Of a stretch of 57,693 nt of DNA, positions 1 to 9,477 are shown piece by piece. The number at the start of each line of letters is the position of its first letter. Positions within the stretch are counted from its first letter, which is position 1. Origin of the DNA: Flavobacteriales bacterium (GTDB taxonomy: Bacteria; Bacteroidota; Bacteroidia; Flavobacteriales; BACL11); the NCBI GenBank assembly GCA_014381465.1, contig JACNLP010000054.1:1-57693 (forward strand), given 5' to 3'. The notes beneath the pieces were generated by a model. The model saw only the letters and a program-made list of their open reading frames with translations. It was not told the DNA's origin and made no database searches. Made by a program: the position numbers and the translations under genes.

Positions 1-205
1 CTAAAATAATTGCATCTAAATCAGAAGTAATTTTAGACACAAACCAGCCCATTTCTTTTGGGAGAAGTCCATACTTTTTTAACCTCTCTTTACTTGGACT
101 AAAAACTGCATCATCACTTCCTGTAACTTCAAATCCTTTATGGTGCAAAGCCAATGCCATGTTGTGCATAGCACTTCCGCCAATAGCAATTAAATGTATC
201 TTCAT
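1..205 (-). CDS. Mur ligase family protein (Mpl-like), 3' part missing
   Basis: The ATG lies at 203-205 on the minus strand and the frame stays open to the window edge, giving about 68 N-terminal residues. The protein starts MKIHLIAIGGSAMHNMALAL, a Rossmann-type nucleotide-binding loop, followed by a GSDD motif as in MurC/Mpl N-terminal domains. In Bacteroidota this form with GGSAMHN belongs to the group called peptidoglycan synthetase or Mpl-like ligase, which joins UDP-MurNAc to an amino acid or recycled peptide in the cytoplasm. The ATP-binding central domain and the C-terminal domain lie outside the window, so MurC and Mpl cannot be separated with certainty. The gene is divergent from the MBL-fold gene at 280. 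Confidence 0.7.
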   Translation of the reverse strand, partial: MKIHLIAIGGSAMHNMALALHHKGFEVTGSDDAVFSPSKERLKKYGLLPKEMGWFVSKITSDLDAIIL

Positions 206-279
206 CTGATAAATATTATGTAAAATAAAAGTAGGTATTAATAGCAATTGTTATTTTTGACAAACCAAAATTTACTAAC

Positions 280-1122
280 ATGCAATTGTACACAATAGAT
301 ACAGGATTTTTTAAATTAGATGGAGGCGGAATGTTTGGAGTTGTACCCAAAGTATTGTGGAGTAGAACAAATCCTGCTGATGAGAACAACCTTTGTCCTT
401 GGGCTATGCGTTCCCTTTTAATTGAGGATGGAAACCGTTTAATTCTTATTGATAATGGTATAGGCGATAAGCAAGATGATAAATTCTTAAAACATTATTA
501 CTTGCATGGAGATGTAAATTTACATTCTTCATTGGCTAAGCATGGTTTTTCTGCTGATGATATAACAGATGTTTTTCTTACTCATCTTCATTTTGATCAT
601 TGTGGAGGAAGTGTAAAATGGAATAAGGATAGAAGTGGATTTGAAATGGCTTTTAAGAATGCGAAATATTGGAGTAATAAAGAGCATTGGCAGTGGGCTA
701 CAGTTCCAAATAATAGAGAAAAAGCATCATTTTTAAAGGAGAATATTATCCCTATACAAGAAGCAGGTCATCTTAATTTTGTTGAGAGAGAAAATGAGAT
801 TTTTAATAACTTTAATGCTCTTTTTGTAAATGGACATACTGAGGCGCAAATGATTCCTCATATCAATTATAAAGAGAAAACGATAGTTTTTGCTGCTGAT
901 TTATTACCAAGTACTGGGCATATTCCTTTGCCTTATATAATGGGATATGATACAAAGCCATTAGTTACTCTTTCTGAAAAGGAAAAATTTCTAAATGAAG
1001 CTGCTGAAAAAGAGTATATAATTTACCTACAGCATGATAATTATAGCGAATGTTGCACGGTTGAAAAAACAGAAAAAGGAGTGAGATTAAAAGAAACTTT
1101 TAAATTGTTTGACATCTTATAA
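280..1122 (+). CDS. MBL-fold metallo-hydrolase
   Basis: The 280-residue protein has the metallo-beta-lactamase HxHxDH signature at residues 102-107 (in THLHFDHCGG). Further metal ligands are the His of the NGHTEAQM stretch and the Asp of FAADLLP, so the di-metal site looks complete. There is no signal peptide, so it should be cytoplasmic. The fold covers lactonases, glyoxalase II-like and other hydrolases, and the substrate cannot be read from the sequence. A TATTTTTG element about 20 bases upstream could be the -7 promoter box. Its stop codon directly abuts the stop of the small convergent gene that ends at 1123. Confidence 0.85.
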   Translation: MQLYTIDTGFFKLDGGGMFGVVPKVLWSRTNPADENNLCPWAMRSLLIEDGNRLILIDNGIGDKQDDKFLKHYYLHGDVNLHSSLAKHGFSADDITDVFLTHLHFDHCGGSVKWNKDRSGFEMAFKNAKYWSNKEHWQWATVPNNREKASFLKENIIPIQEAGHLNFVERENEIFNNFNALFVNGHTEAQMIPHINYKEKTIVFAADLLPSTGHIPLPYIMGYDTKPLVTLSEKEKFLNEAAEKEYIIYLQHDNYSECCTVEKTEKGVRLKETFKLFDIL

Positions 1123-1332
1123 TTAACTCAAATTATGCTGAAAAGTAGTCCAGCTAATTGTAAAGTCTTCTAATTCTTCTTTGTCAATTTGTTCCTTTTT
1201 TCTCCTATACATTTTTATCTTTTCTCCTGATTTATTACTAATGGTAATTACCTCAAAATCATCAATATTAGAGTTATCAGGAAGTTGATGAAAAAATCCT
1301 GCCTTTTGAAGTCGAGAATTAGTTTTACACAT
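1123..1332 (-). CDS. Small hypothetical protein
   Basis: An open frame of 69 residues starts at the ATG at 1330-1332; a TTG start at 1359 would add nine residues. The product is soluble and charged (run IKMYRRKKEQIDKEELEDF) with one Cys near the N-terminus and no recognisable domain. It fills the gap between two plus-strand genes, and its stop codon touches the stop of the MBL-fold gene. The composition looks protein-like rather than a shadow, because no gene lies on the other strand here. I do not recognise the family. Confidence 0.5.
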   Translation of the reverse strand: MCKTNSRLQKAGFFHQLPDNSNIDDFEVITISNKSGEKIKMYRRKKEQIDKEELEDFTISWTTFQHNLS

Positions 1333-1437
1333 TATAATGTTTTCTAGTTTTGTTTTCAAAATTAATGAATTCCTTTTAAAAATACGAATAATTTACATTA
1401 TTGTTGTATTTTAATTATTCATTTTTTCAAAAAACTC

Positions 1438-2376
1438 ATGTTAAATAAAAAAAGAAGATATACCGACTACTCCACTTATATAAAAAATAAATTTGGTTTT
1501 AGAGTTCAGAAAATCTCGATAAATGCTGGTTTTACTTGTCCCAATATTGATGGAAGCAAAGGAAAAGGTGGATGTACTTATTGCAATAACAATACTTTCA
1601 ATCCTGACTATTGTAAACCAATAAAACCTATAAAAAAACAGATTGAGGAAGGGATTGCATTCTTTTCAAAGATGTATAAATCACAAAAATATCTGGCATA
1701 TTTTCAGGCATTTACCAATACCTACGCACCACTTAATGAATTAAAACAAAAATATGAACAGGCATTAAAACATAAAGATGTAATTGGATTGGTTATTGCT
1801 ACTCGCCCTGATTGTATCACTACTGAGATATTGAATTATTTAGAGCAACTAGTTAAAGATGGGTATTTTATAAAATTAGAATTTGGGCTAGAATCAACAA
1901 ATAATAAAACGCTTGACCTTATCAACAGATGCCAAAGCCATGAAGATGCGATTAAAGCATTTGATATGGCTAAAAATAGAGAAATTTTATTGGGAGCTCA
2001 TATTATTTTAGGACTTCCCGGTGAAAGCAAAAAAGACATGCTTTCTAATGCAATTGCAATGAATCAACTACCTATTGACACACTAAAAATTCATCATTTA
2101 CAAATAGTAAAACATACTATGATGGCATTTGAATATAAAACAGATGCTTCAGGATTTCACTTTTTTACTTTGGAACAATACTTAGATTTAATAATTGAAT
2201 TCCTAGAAATATTAAACCCAAAAATAATAGTGGAAAGATTTTTTAGTGAATCGCCAGAACATTTACTTATTGCTCCAAAATACGGATTAAAAAACTTTGA
2301 GCTAGTGCATAAAATAGAAAAACGACTAAAAGAAAAAGATTCTTGGCAAGGTAGGTTATTTAAAAAAATAATGTAG
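1438..2376 (+). CDS. Radical SAM protein, TIGR01212/YhcC family
   Basis: The 312-residue protein carries the iron-sulphur cluster cysteines in the spacing typical of the YhcC/YtqA family: C34, C46 and C49, within CPNIDGSKGKGGCTYC. Later family landmarks are visible: ATRPDC, FGLES near residue 150 and HIILGLPGES near residue 190. The fold is the radical SAM partial TIM barrel and the length matches the family. Members are common in bacteria, but the reaction is not firmly established. It is a lone gene with its own upstream region. Confidence 0.88.
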   Translation: MLNKKRRYTDYSTYIKNKFGFRVQKISINAGFTCPNIDGSKGKGGCTYCNNNTFNPDYCKPIKPIKKQIEEGIAFFSKMYKSQKYLAYFQAFTNTYAPLNELKQKYEQALKHKDVIGLVIATRPDCITTEILNYLEQLVKDGYFIKLEFGLESTNNKTLDLINRCQSHEDAIKAFDMAKNREILLGAHIILGLPGESKKDMLSNAIAMNQLPIDTLKIHHLQIVKHTMMAFEYKTDASGFHFFTLEQYLDLIIEFLEILNPKIIVERFFSESPEHLLIAPKYGLKNFELVHKIEKRLKEKDSWQGRLFKKIM

Positions 2377-2502
2377 CTATTTACTGATAAAACAATGAGA
2401 ATAATTTGATAATATGCTAATTTGGTGATTAATTAATGGCACAATAAAAAATCGAATATCTAATAAGCAGTAATCAATAACGAAACAGCACCAGCAACTC
2501 TT
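2377..2502. other. Intergenic stretch, no feature seen
   Basis: AT-rich spacer between the radical SAM gene and the small membrane protein gene. The two genes converge here. I see no strong terminator hairpin with a T-run and no open frame of note. Confidence 0.5.
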
Positions 2503-2670
2503 TTATTTAAAATCCCTAGCTAATTTTTCTATGCCCATCCAAATAAGGATTACTGGCCAATAAGTTTTTATAAGCTCTGCAATTGAAATATGTATATACC
2601 CTAAGTTGTCTAATAGAAAAACAACACCTATAACAATTAATAATACGGAAATACCTATGCTTTTTTTCAT
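2503..2670 (-). CDS. Small LiaI/LiaF-like transmembrane protein
   Basis: An ATG at 2668-2670 opens a 55-residue frame ending in TAA at 2503-2505. The product begins MKKSIGISVLLIVIGVVFLL, a single hydrophobic helix ending in LLDNLG, then has a second hydrophobic stretch with WPVILIWMGIEKL. The pattern G-hydrophobic-LLDNLG followed by a short helix and WPxIL is that of the LiaI-LiaF-like TM region (DUF5668 type), found alone or at the N-terminus of envelope-stress proteins. It should span the inner membrane. The function of stand-alone copies is not known; the assignment rests on the motif pattern only. Confidence 0.7.
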   Translation of the reverse strand: MKKSIGISVLLIVIGVVFLLDNLGYIHISIAELIKTYWPVILIWMGIEKLARDFK

Positions 2671-2737
2671 TTTATTGTTTTATAAATTTAGTTATTAAGT
2701 TTTATAATATAAATCCCTTTTAGATACTTTTGTAAAA

Positions 2738-4237
2738 TTAAAGCAATTCCTTATCAACAGCTAAGTTTTGCAAGAAAATAATTGATTTTTCAATATCATC
2801 ATGCAATAATCTATCCGTACTTAGGAACTCAACTTCATCTCTATAAACATCCAAAATTCCTTCAATAAATTCAGAAGATTTTGCATTTCTAAAAGCAATT
2901 CCTTGAGTAGCATTTAAGAGTTCAATTGCTAAAATACGCTCAGTATTTTCTACTACTCTGTATAATTTTGTAGCTGCATTTGCCCCCATACTTACATGGT
3001 CTTCTTGTCCGTTTGATGACACTATAGAATCCACAGAAGCGGGTGAACACAATTGTTTATTTTGGCTCGCAATACTTGCTGCTGTATATTGTGGAATCAT
3101 CATTCCAGAATTTAAACCTGGTTCAGCAACTAAAAATGCTGGCAAACCTCTTAATCCTGAGATTAACTGATAAGTTCTTCTTTCGGAAATAGAACCTAAT
3201 TCTGAAAGGCCGATTGCTAAATAATCCATTGCCATTGCCAAAGGTTGCCCATGAAAATTACCACCAGAAATTATTTTATCCTCACCAATAAAAATAATTG
3301 GGTTATCCGTTACTGAATTAATTTCGGTAGTAAAAACCTCTTTTACATGAGAAATTACTCCTTTACTAGCACCATGGACTTGCGGCATACACCTAAAAGA
3401 ATAAGGATCTTGCACATGCTCCTTCTCCCCTTCTTGAATTTCACTTCCTTCTAAAAACTCACGAATATTTTCAGCAGTTTTTAATTGTCCTTTATGCGGA
3501 CGAACTAAATGTATCAATTCATCAAAGCACTCATTTCTACCATCAAAAGCTTCTAAAGAAATTGCTCCAATCATATCAGCCATATAGGATAATTTCTGAG
3601 CTTTTAACAAACTCCAAATCCCATAAGCACCCATAAATTGAGTTCCGTTAAGCAAAGCTAAACCTTCTTTGGATTGTAAAGAAATTGCTTCCCAATTATT
3701 TGCTTTCATAATGGATTTTGTTTCTACTTCCTCTCCATCTACTACTACTTTTCCTTCACCCAAAAGCGGTAAGGATAAATGTGCCAATGGTGCTAAATCA
3801 CCACTTGCCCCTAAACTTCCTTGCTGAAACACTACTGGAAGAATATTTTTATTGAACATTTCAATAAGGCGCTCCACTGTTTTTAATTGTACTCCTGAAT
3901 GCCCATAAGACAATGATTGTACCTTTAACAACAACATAATTTTCACTACTTCAGCAGGGACTTTATCGCCTGTACCACAAGCATGAGAAAGCACTAAATT
4001 AGTTTGTAATTGCCCTAAATCAGTACTGGAAATTTTATGATTACAAAGAGAGCCAAACCCAGTATTTATCCCATAAATTGGTTCATCTGACTGCTCCATT
4101 TTATTATCCAAATAATCACGGCAATCTTGTATTTTTTGTTTTGCTTTTTCTCCTAATGCTAACTGTTTATTTTCATTAATAATTTCAGCAATAACTGAAA
4201 GGCTTAACATTTGTTCTCCTACTATATACATACTCAT
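2738..4237 (-). CDS. hutH: Histidine ammonia-lyase
   Basis: The enzyme turns L-histidine into urocanate and ammonia, the first step of histidine breakdown, in the cytoplasm. The 499-residue protein has the Ala-Ser-Gly triad that cyclises to the MIO cofactor at residues 144-146 (GSLGASGDLAPLAHL), the YGINTGFG motif near residue 55, and the conserved EDHVSMG and SVTDNP regions, so it looks intact. The start ATG at 4237 follows the hisS stop without a gap (TAAATGAG), which implies co-transcription and translational coupling. A second in-frame ATG two codons later is a possible start. No other hut genes are in the window. Confidence 0.95.
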   Translation of the reverse strand: MSMYIVGEQMLSLSVIAEIINENKQLALGEKAKQKIQDCRDYLDNKMEQSDEPIYGINTGFGSLCNHKISSTDLGQLQTNLVLSHACGTGDKVPAEVVKIMLLLKVQSLSYGHSGVQLKTVERLIEMFNKNILPVVFQQGSLGASGDLAPLAHLSLPLLGEGKVVVDGEEVETKSIMKANNWEAISLQSKEGLALLNGTQFMGAYGIWSLLKAQKLSYMADMIGAISLEAFDGRNECFDELIHLVRPHKGQLKTAENIREFLEGSEIQEGEKEHVQDPYSFRCMPQVHGASKGVISHVKEVFTTEINSVTDNPIIFIGEDKIISGGNFHGQPLAMAMDYLAIGLSELGSISERRTYQLISGLRGLPAFLVAEPGLNSGMMIPQYTAASIASQNKQLCSPASVDSIVSSNGQEDHVSMGANAATKLYRVVENTERILAIELLNATQGIAFRNAKSSEFIEGILDVYRDEVEFLSTDRLLHDDIEKSIIFLQNLAVDKELL

Positions 4238-5587
4238 TTATGATAATTCTTTTATTAAATCAGTAATGTTCAAATTGCTTTGCTCACCACTTTCCATATT
4301 TTTAACTGACAATATTCCTGATTCCATTTCATCTTCTCCAACCAAAATAACAAATTGTACTCCTTTGTTATTTGCATAAGTCATTTGCTTTTTCATTTTT
4401 GCTTTCTTTGGGTATAGCTCAGAACTAATTCCTACTGCACGCAATTGTTTTAACAATGGCATACAAAAAGCAGCCTCATCTGCACCAAAGTTAGCGAACA
4501 TAACTTTTGTACTTACATCAATATTTTTTGGAAATAAACCAAGCTCTTCCATTACAATATAGATCCTATCAATCCCAAAAGAAACTCCCACTCCCGACAC
4601 ATCCTTTAACCCAAAAATAGAAGTTAAATCATCATACCTTCCACCACCACCAATTGAGCCAATATTAACATCATTAGCTTTAACTTCCAAAATACAACCA
4701 GTATAATAATTAAGCCCTCTTGCTAGAGTAATATCAAAAACTAAACTTGCCGATTGCAAACCTAGATTATTTATATTTTCAATTACAAATTGCAATTCCT
4801 CCAACCCTTTTTTACCCGTTTCTGATTGCTCTAATAGTGGTGCTATATCATTTACATTTTTAGCGTTTAAGAAAGTATCCAAAATAGAAAGAGATTCTTT
4901 TTTTACACCCTTACTTTCCATTTCTTCTTTTACCTTTTCAATACCAATTTTATCCAGTTTATCTAAGGCAATTACTACATCATCAAACAAATCAATAGCT
5001 CCCATTAGTTCAACCATACCAGATAAAACCTTACGATTATTAATACAGATATCTACATTAGGGACTTTTAGTTTTGTAAATACATCATCATACAATTGCA
5101 CTAACTCTACCTCACAAAGCAAGGAATTTGTTCCAATTACATCTGCATCACATTGGTAAAACTCACGGTATCTTCCTTTTTGAGGCCTATCAGCACGCCA
5201 TACATTTTGCATTTGGTAACGCTTAAACGGAAAGGTGATGTCATTTCTATTTTGCACTACAAAACGAGCAAAAGGTACGGTTAAATCATAACGCAAAGCT
5301 TTTTCAGAAATCTGCTTTGTTAAGGATTTTGAAGTTGTATTCTCCTCCAAATTTGCTTTGGAAAGATAATCTCCTGAATTCAATACTTTAAAAATTAATC
5401 GATCGCCTTCATCACCATATTTACCAGTAAGAGTTTGAATGTTCTCCATAGTTGGTGTTTCAATTGGTGCAAAGCCATAGCATTCGAAAGCCGTTTTAAC
5501 AGTTTCAAAAATGTAATTTCTTCTCTGCATTACTTCAGAAGTAAAATCACGCATTCCTTTTGGTATTGATGGTTTTGTATTGCTCAT
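4238..5587 (-). CDS. hisS: Histidine--tRNA ligase
   Basis: The 449-residue class II aminoacyl-tRNA synthetase charges tRNA-His. Motif 2 is seen around YREFYQCDADVIG and motif 3 around GVSFGIDRI; the histidine-binding loops are represented by GLNYYTG and GGGGRYDDL. A C-terminal anticodon-binding domain follows (from about residue 350, VMFANFG onward). It starts MSNTKPSIPKGMRDF, with the PKGMRDF N-terminus normal for HisS. It is the upstream gene of a two-gene unit with hutH. Confidence 0.96.
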   Translation of the reverse strand: MSNTKPSIPKGMRDFTSEVMQRRNYIFETVKTAFECYGFAPIETPTMENIQTLTGKYGDEGDRLIFKVLNSGDYLSKANLEENTTSKSLTKQISEKALRYDLTVPFARFVVQNRNDITFPFKRYQMQNVWRADRPQKGRYREFYQCDADVIGTNSLLCEVELVQLYDDVFTKLKVPNVDICINNRKVLSGMVELMGAIDLFDDVVIALDKLDKIGIEKVKEEMESKGVKKESLSILDTFLNAKNVNDIAPLLEQSETGKKGLEELQFVIENINNLGLQSASLVFDITLARGLNYYTGCILEVKANDVNIGSIGGGGRYDDLTSIFGLKDVSGVGVSFGIDRIYIVMEELGLFPKNIDVSTKVMFANFGADEAAFCMPLLKQLRAVGISSELYPKKAKMKKQMTYANNKGVQFVILVGEDEMESGILSVKNMESGEQSNLNITDLIKELS

Positions 5588-5820
5588 AATGTTTGCAAAT
5601 ATCGTAAATTATTATTGATAGCGTATCCCTTATTTTTATTAGATTTGGAGCCAATTATGAAACGAATTATTTACCTTTTACTATATGATTGTTACAATTG
5701 TAAAAATGAAACAGCTATACAATAAGTCTTGAATAAGTAATAAATCGCATGGTGACAATGACCAATAAAGGGGTCTTTGTCTTTTTTGAAAATGAAAAAG
5801 CTAAATATTAGATTCTAGCT
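5588..5820. other. Intergenic region with a possible orphan plus-strand transcript
   Basis: This gap lies between hisS and the pseudouridine synthase gene, both on the minus strand. On the plus strand it holds a promoter-like pair (TTG at 5615-5617, TAGATTTG at 5640-5647) and a hairpin with a T-run at 5754-5787. A 22-codon frame begins at ATG 5657, but nothing supports its translation. Confidence 0.4.
5754..5787 (+). terminator. Candidate rho-independent terminator (plus strand)
   Basis: GACAATGACC (5754-5763) pairs with GGTCTTTGTC (5772-5781) with one mismatch, and six T follow. The T-run is on the plus strand although both flanking genes are on the minus strand. Confidence 0.5.
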
Positions 5821-6483
5821 TTATTTACAAGCCTCCCAAACACTGCCCTTTGGGGTAGTGGCAACAATCGTTATGGGTTCTTTTTTTACAGGATGTATAA
5901 ACTCTAATTTTTGAGCCAATAAATGGATAGATGCATCTTTGTTGGAACGCTTTGCACCATACTTTAAATCCCCTTTAATAATGCAACCTATATTAGCTAA
6001 TTGTACTCTTATTTGGTGGTGCCTTCCCGTTTTTGGTTTTACTTCTAAAAGAAAAAAGTTATCAAGTTTTTTAAGGAGTTTGTAATCTAAAATAGCGTGT
6101 TTCCCATTTTCTCCTTTTCTAACATAAGATTTATTTTGCTTTTGGTTTTTTTGCAAATAATTATCCAAAGTTTCACTGGTATTGGGTGGGGCATTATTCA
6201 CTACTGCCCAATAGGTTTTTTGTACTTTTTTTTCTCGGAATTGCTCATTCATTCTGCTTAGTGCCTTGCTTGTTCTTGCATATAATACTATTCCTGAAGT
6301 TGGTCGGTCTAACCTATGAATAGTCCCTAAAAAAACTTCTCCTGGCTTGTTGTATTTTTTTTTGATATATGTTTTTACAAAGTCGGATAGAGGAGTGTCT
6401 CCTGTTTTATCTCCTTGTACAATATCCCCTGATTTTTTGTTAATGGCAATCAGGTGATTATCCTCATACAAAACATCAAGCAT
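5821..6483 (-). CDS. RluA-family pseudouridine synthase
   Basis: The 220-residue protein has the family's catalytic motif HRLDRPTSGIVLY near residue 57, including the Asp that attacks the uridine, plus the downstream GRHHQIRVQL region. It has no N-terminal S4 RNA-binding domain and is as short as the RluA/TruC/YqcB-like members. It isomerises uridine to pseudouridine in rRNA or tRNA; the target position cannot be told from the sequence. Its start overlaps the panB stop by one base (TAATG), so it is the last gene of the unit SPOR protein - panB - pseudouridine synthase. Confidence 0.9.
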   Translation of the reverse strand: MLDVLYEDNHLIAINKKSGDIVQGDKTGDTPLSDFVKTYIKKKYNKPGEVFLGTIHRLDRPTSGIVLYARTSKALSRMNEQFREKKVQKTYWAVVNNAPPNTSETLDNYLQKNQKQNKSYVRKGENGKHAILDYKLLKKLDNFFLLEVKPKTGRHHQIRVQLANIGCIIKGDLKYGAKRSNKDASIHLLAQKLEFIHPVKKEPITIVATTPKGSVWEACK

Positions 6484-7301
6484 TAATATTGCTCTTTTTC
6501 GTTAGGGAAATCTTTGGTTTTTACATCTGCCACATAATTTTGAACTGCTGATGTAATACTATCAGAAAGGTTGAGGTATCTTCTTAAAAATCTCGGATTA
6601 AACTCTTGTGTCATGCCTAACATATCATGGAGTACTAATACTTGTCCGTCAACTCCATTTCCTGCACCAATCCCAATAACTGGGATGTTGATGCTCTTAG
6701 CAACTTTTTGAGCTAATTTTGCTGGTACTTTTTCTAAAACTAATGCAAAGCAACCTGCAACTTCTAAAAGTTTAGCATCTTCTAGTAATTTAGCCGCTTC
6801 TTCCTCTTTTTTGGCTCTTAATGTGTAGGTTCCAAATTTGTAAATGGATTGAGGTGTTAATCCTAAATGTCCCATTACTGGAATTCCAGCAGTAAGTATT
6901 CTTTCAATAGATTCAAGAATTTCCCTTCCACCTTCTAATTTTACTGAGTGTCCACCACTTTCTTTCATAATTCTAATAGCAGAACTTAAGGCTTCTTTGG
7001 AATTTCCTTGATAAGAGCCAAAAGGCATATCTACTACTACCAAAGCTCTATCTACAGCTCTAACTACTGAGCTGGCATGATATATCATTTCATTAAGTGT
7101 AATTGGTAAAGTAGTTTCGTGCCCAGCCATTACATTAGATGCTGAATCTCCAACAAGTATCACATCAATTCCTCCTCCATCAATAATTTTAGCTAGTGTA
7201 TAATCATAAGCTGTAAGCATAGAGATTTTCTCTCCATTTTGCTTCATTTCTCCAAGAGAATTGGTAGTTACTTTTTTATATTTTTTTTTTGTGGCTGTCA
7301 T
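6483..7301 (-). CDS. panB: 3-methyl-2-oxobutanoate hydroxymethyltransferase
   Basis: The 272-residue cytoplasmic enzyme adds a hydroxymethyl group from methylene-tetrahydrofolate to 2-oxoisovalerate to form ketopantoate for pantothenate and CoA. Visible family motifs are [27 protein letters not shown] (Mg-binding Asp) and [16 protein letters not shown]. Length is standard. Its start overlaps the stop of the upstream coiled-coil SPOR gene by one base, and its stop overlaps the next start by one base, so three functionally unrelated genes share one tight operon. Confidence 0.96.
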   Translation of the reverse strand: MTATKKKYKKVTTNSLGEMKQNGEKISMLTAYDYTLAKIIDGGGIDVILVGDSASNVMAGHETTLPITLNEMIYHASSVVRAVDRALVVVDMPFGSYQGNSKEALSSAIRIMKESGGHSVKLEGGREILESIERILTAGIPVMGHLGLTPQSIYKFGTYTLRAKKEEEAAKLLEDAKLLEVAGCFALVLEKVPAKLAQKVAKSINIPVIGIGAGNGVDGQVLVLHDMLGMTQEFNPRFLRRYLNLSDSITSAVQNYVADVKTKDFPNEKEQY

Positions 7302-9394
7302 TATTCTACTATTATTACTTTTCTTCTATCAATTACTTTTACTACATATAGGCTACTTCCCCCCTTATTGATTAGTTTGTTTTTCTCATTTATTGCATCA
7401 TTGAGATTTTTATATTCTCCTGATAAATAAATAAAAATGTCATCTTCATTTTTTACATTGTAGATATCATTGGCATTAGGGAATTTTGAGTTAGGAACAG
7501 GAGACATGAATGCTCCTAATTGTACGCTATAAAACTCTTTTCCTTCTAGGTTTTCTTCTACTTTGGTTTTAATTGGATTTATATTTTTTATGCCACCATT
7601 TTTTATAATTCCTTGAGATACCATAAAAGATTTTAACTTCTCATACCTATTATTAACAGCAATTACCGAATCAGTGAAAGCAATCATTTTTTGGTTATTT
7701 TTTGCTAATTCCTGATTAAGTGCATTATTTTTCTTTACAAGCTCTTCTTCTTTTTGTTTAGCTTCATTCTTGAAATTATTAATATTCGCTATTTCTGACT
7801 GTAATTTATTTTTTTGCTTGCTTAAAACTTTCAATTCAACTATTTGTTGAGTTAATGTTTTTTTCAAGTCTTTTATCTCTATTTGTAAATCTTGAACTTC
7901 CTTTGCTCCTGTCTTTTTCTCAGATTTTAACCCATTGCTTAATTTATTATTATCTTTCTCTAAATTAGTAACTTTATTATTAAGTAAACTAATTTTTGCA
8001 TTTAAAGAGTTTATCTCCTTCTGATTAACTCTACTTATATCACTTAAATTTTTAGTAGATGTTGATACTTTTGACTTTTCGTTATTTAAATTGTCTTTAA
8101 GAGTTTTAATTTCAGAATTTAAACCCTTTATAGTAGCCGTCAATTCATTTTTAGTTTTCTTATTCGTGCTTTTTTCTAAGGAAAGAGCATTATTAAGTTT
8201 ACTCTTCTCATTTTCTAATACAGTTATTTTACTATTTAGTAATTTTATTTTTTCTGCATTTATTGTTGTAACATCCTCAACATCTCTTTTTGCATTATTT
8301 AACTTACTTTCCTGCAGAGTTATTTTGTTTTTCAAATCAGAAATTACAGTTAGTTTTTCTTTTAAAAGTGTAATTTCTAAATTTAGAGCAGAGATATTAC
8401 TATTAGCTAACTCAAGCTGACTATTTTTTGCGTTTAATTCTGCTTGTATAGTATTTATTGAGGCAGTATTACTACTATTTATATTAGCTAACTTATTTTC
8501 CAGTGTTTTTTTCGTTTCTAATAAGGTATTATTATGCTCTTTTACAACCTTTAGATTTTCTTTAACTATTTCCAAATTGGAATTTAGAGTATTTATTTTC
8601 TTTTCATTTTCTTCTTTTTCTCTTTCAAGCAGAGTATTTTTTTCTGTTAATTCTATTTTTAATTCTGCTATTTCTTTCTCTAACTTTTCAGAATTAAGAT
8701 TATTGATTTTTATATTGTTTTTCTCTGCTTCTGAGATGTTTTCCGTGAGAGTATTTAAATAAAAATATTCAATACGAGCTTTGGTTTCTGGGCCAATAAT
8801 AATTCCTACCGAACCACTTAAATAGTCATTCAGAAAAAATGTAGTTTCATATTTACTATTAATATAAAGTTCATAAATATTATTTTGAGTTCTTATTTCA
8901 ATAGTATTTGCATCATCACCAGATTTTAGTTTAGAGGATTTTACCCAGCCATCTTCAGCTTCTTTTCCAGTAATAGAGTTGTAGTAATAGCCAGAAAGTT
9001 GTTTTATTCTGTATTTTTTATCACGATTAAATTCAATTATTACCGCTCCTTTGCCATCTTTTTGAGCTTTTAGTATTAGCCCTAAATTTGATGAAGGATT
9101 ATCGGAAGGACCAATTCTTATACTTGTTTTAATTGCAAAATCCTGAAAGGCATCTCCATTAGCAGTAAGTATTGCGTATTCGCTTTCTGTATTTGTTCTA
9201 CTTAGAAGATAATCCCCTTTATCAAAAATAAAATAATTGTCGGTACTTGTTATTGTAGGCCAATTATCACTATTAATATTAAAATCTTCATGAATTCTAC
9301 TATTAGGAAACATATCAGTAGAAAGCTTTTGAGCAGTTACATTTGTAATTGTAAGAAATGTGCTTACAAAAATAAAATAGATATTCTTTTTCAT
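7301..9394 (-). CDS. Exported coiled-coil protein with C-terminal SPOR domain
   Basis: The 697-residue protein starts with a signal peptide (cleavage likely near NVTAQ, residue 22). Residues about 35-215 form a beta-rich region ([20 protein letters not shown], then [20 protein letters not shown]) like the LamG/DUF1080 concanavalin-type fold. Residues about 220-600 are an almost unbroken heptad-rich coiled coil of K, E, L and N. The last 80 residues ([15 protein letters not shown] onward) resemble a SPOR domain, which binds denuded septal glycan. A periplasmic or envelope role connected with cell-wall binding is inference. A divergent promoter region separates it from the lipoprotein gene at 9478. 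Low-complexity composition produces several open shadow frames on the other strand. Confidence 0.75.
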   Translation of the reverse strand: MKKNIYFIFVSTFLTITNVTAQKLSTDMFPNSRIHEDFNINSDNWPTITSTDNYFIFDKGDYLLSRTNTESEYAILTANGDAFQDFAIKTSIRIGPSDNPSSNLGLILKAQKDGKGAVIIEFNRDKKYRIKQLSGYYYNSITGKEAEDGWVKSSKLKSGDDANTIEIRTQNNIYELYINSKYETTFFLNDYLSGSVGIIIGPETKARIEYFYLNTLTENISEAEKNNIKINNLNSEKLEKEIAELKIELTEKNTLLEREKEENEKKINTLNSNLEIVKENLKVVKEHNNTLLETKKTLENKLANINSSNTASINTIQAELNAKNSQLELANSNISALNLEITLLKEKLTVISDLKNKITLQESKLNNAKRDVEDVTTINAEKIKLLNSKITVLENEKSKLNNALSLEKSTNKKTKNELTATIKGLNSEIKTLKDNLNNEKSKVSTSTKNLSDISRVNQKEINSLNAKISLLNNKVTNLEKDNNKLSNGLKSEKKTGAKEVQDLQIEIKDLKKTLTQQIVELKVLSKQKNKLQSEIANINNFKNEAKQKEEELVKKNNALNQELAKNNQKMIAFTDSVIAVNNRYEKLKSFMVSQGIIKNGGIKNINPIKTKVEENLEGKEFYSVQLGAFMSPVPNSKFPNANDIYNVKNEDDIFIYLSGEYKNLNDAINEKNKLINKGGSSLYVVKVIDRRKVIIVE

Positions 9395-9404
9395 AATGTT
9401 TTGG

Positions 9405-9472
9405 TACTTTAAATATATTTGGGCAAATTTACAAAATATGACTTTACTATCTCATTTAAAGTAATAACTTTG
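9405..9472. promoter_or_regulatory. Divergent promoter region with inverted repeat
   Basis: CAAATTTA at 9424-9431 is a TAAATTTG -7 box for the minus-strand gene, and TAACTTTG at 9465-9472 is one for the plus-strand gene whose ATG is only five bases further on. A 10-base inverted repeat (TACTTTAAAT 9405-9414, ATTTAAAGTA 9454-9463) brackets the region. A shared regulator is possible but unproven. Confidence 0.45.
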
Positions 9473-9477
9473 CCGAC

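Noticed and set aside
5657-5725. 22-codon frame between hisS and the pseudouridine synthase gene
   Set aside because: Too short and without family signal to call as a gene; kept only as part of the possible transcript.
7239-8762. Open frames on the plus strand over panB and the coiled-coil gene
   Set aside because: They mirror the Lys/Glu/Leu-rich minus-strand genes, are Ser/Phe-rich, and have no domain features; shadows.
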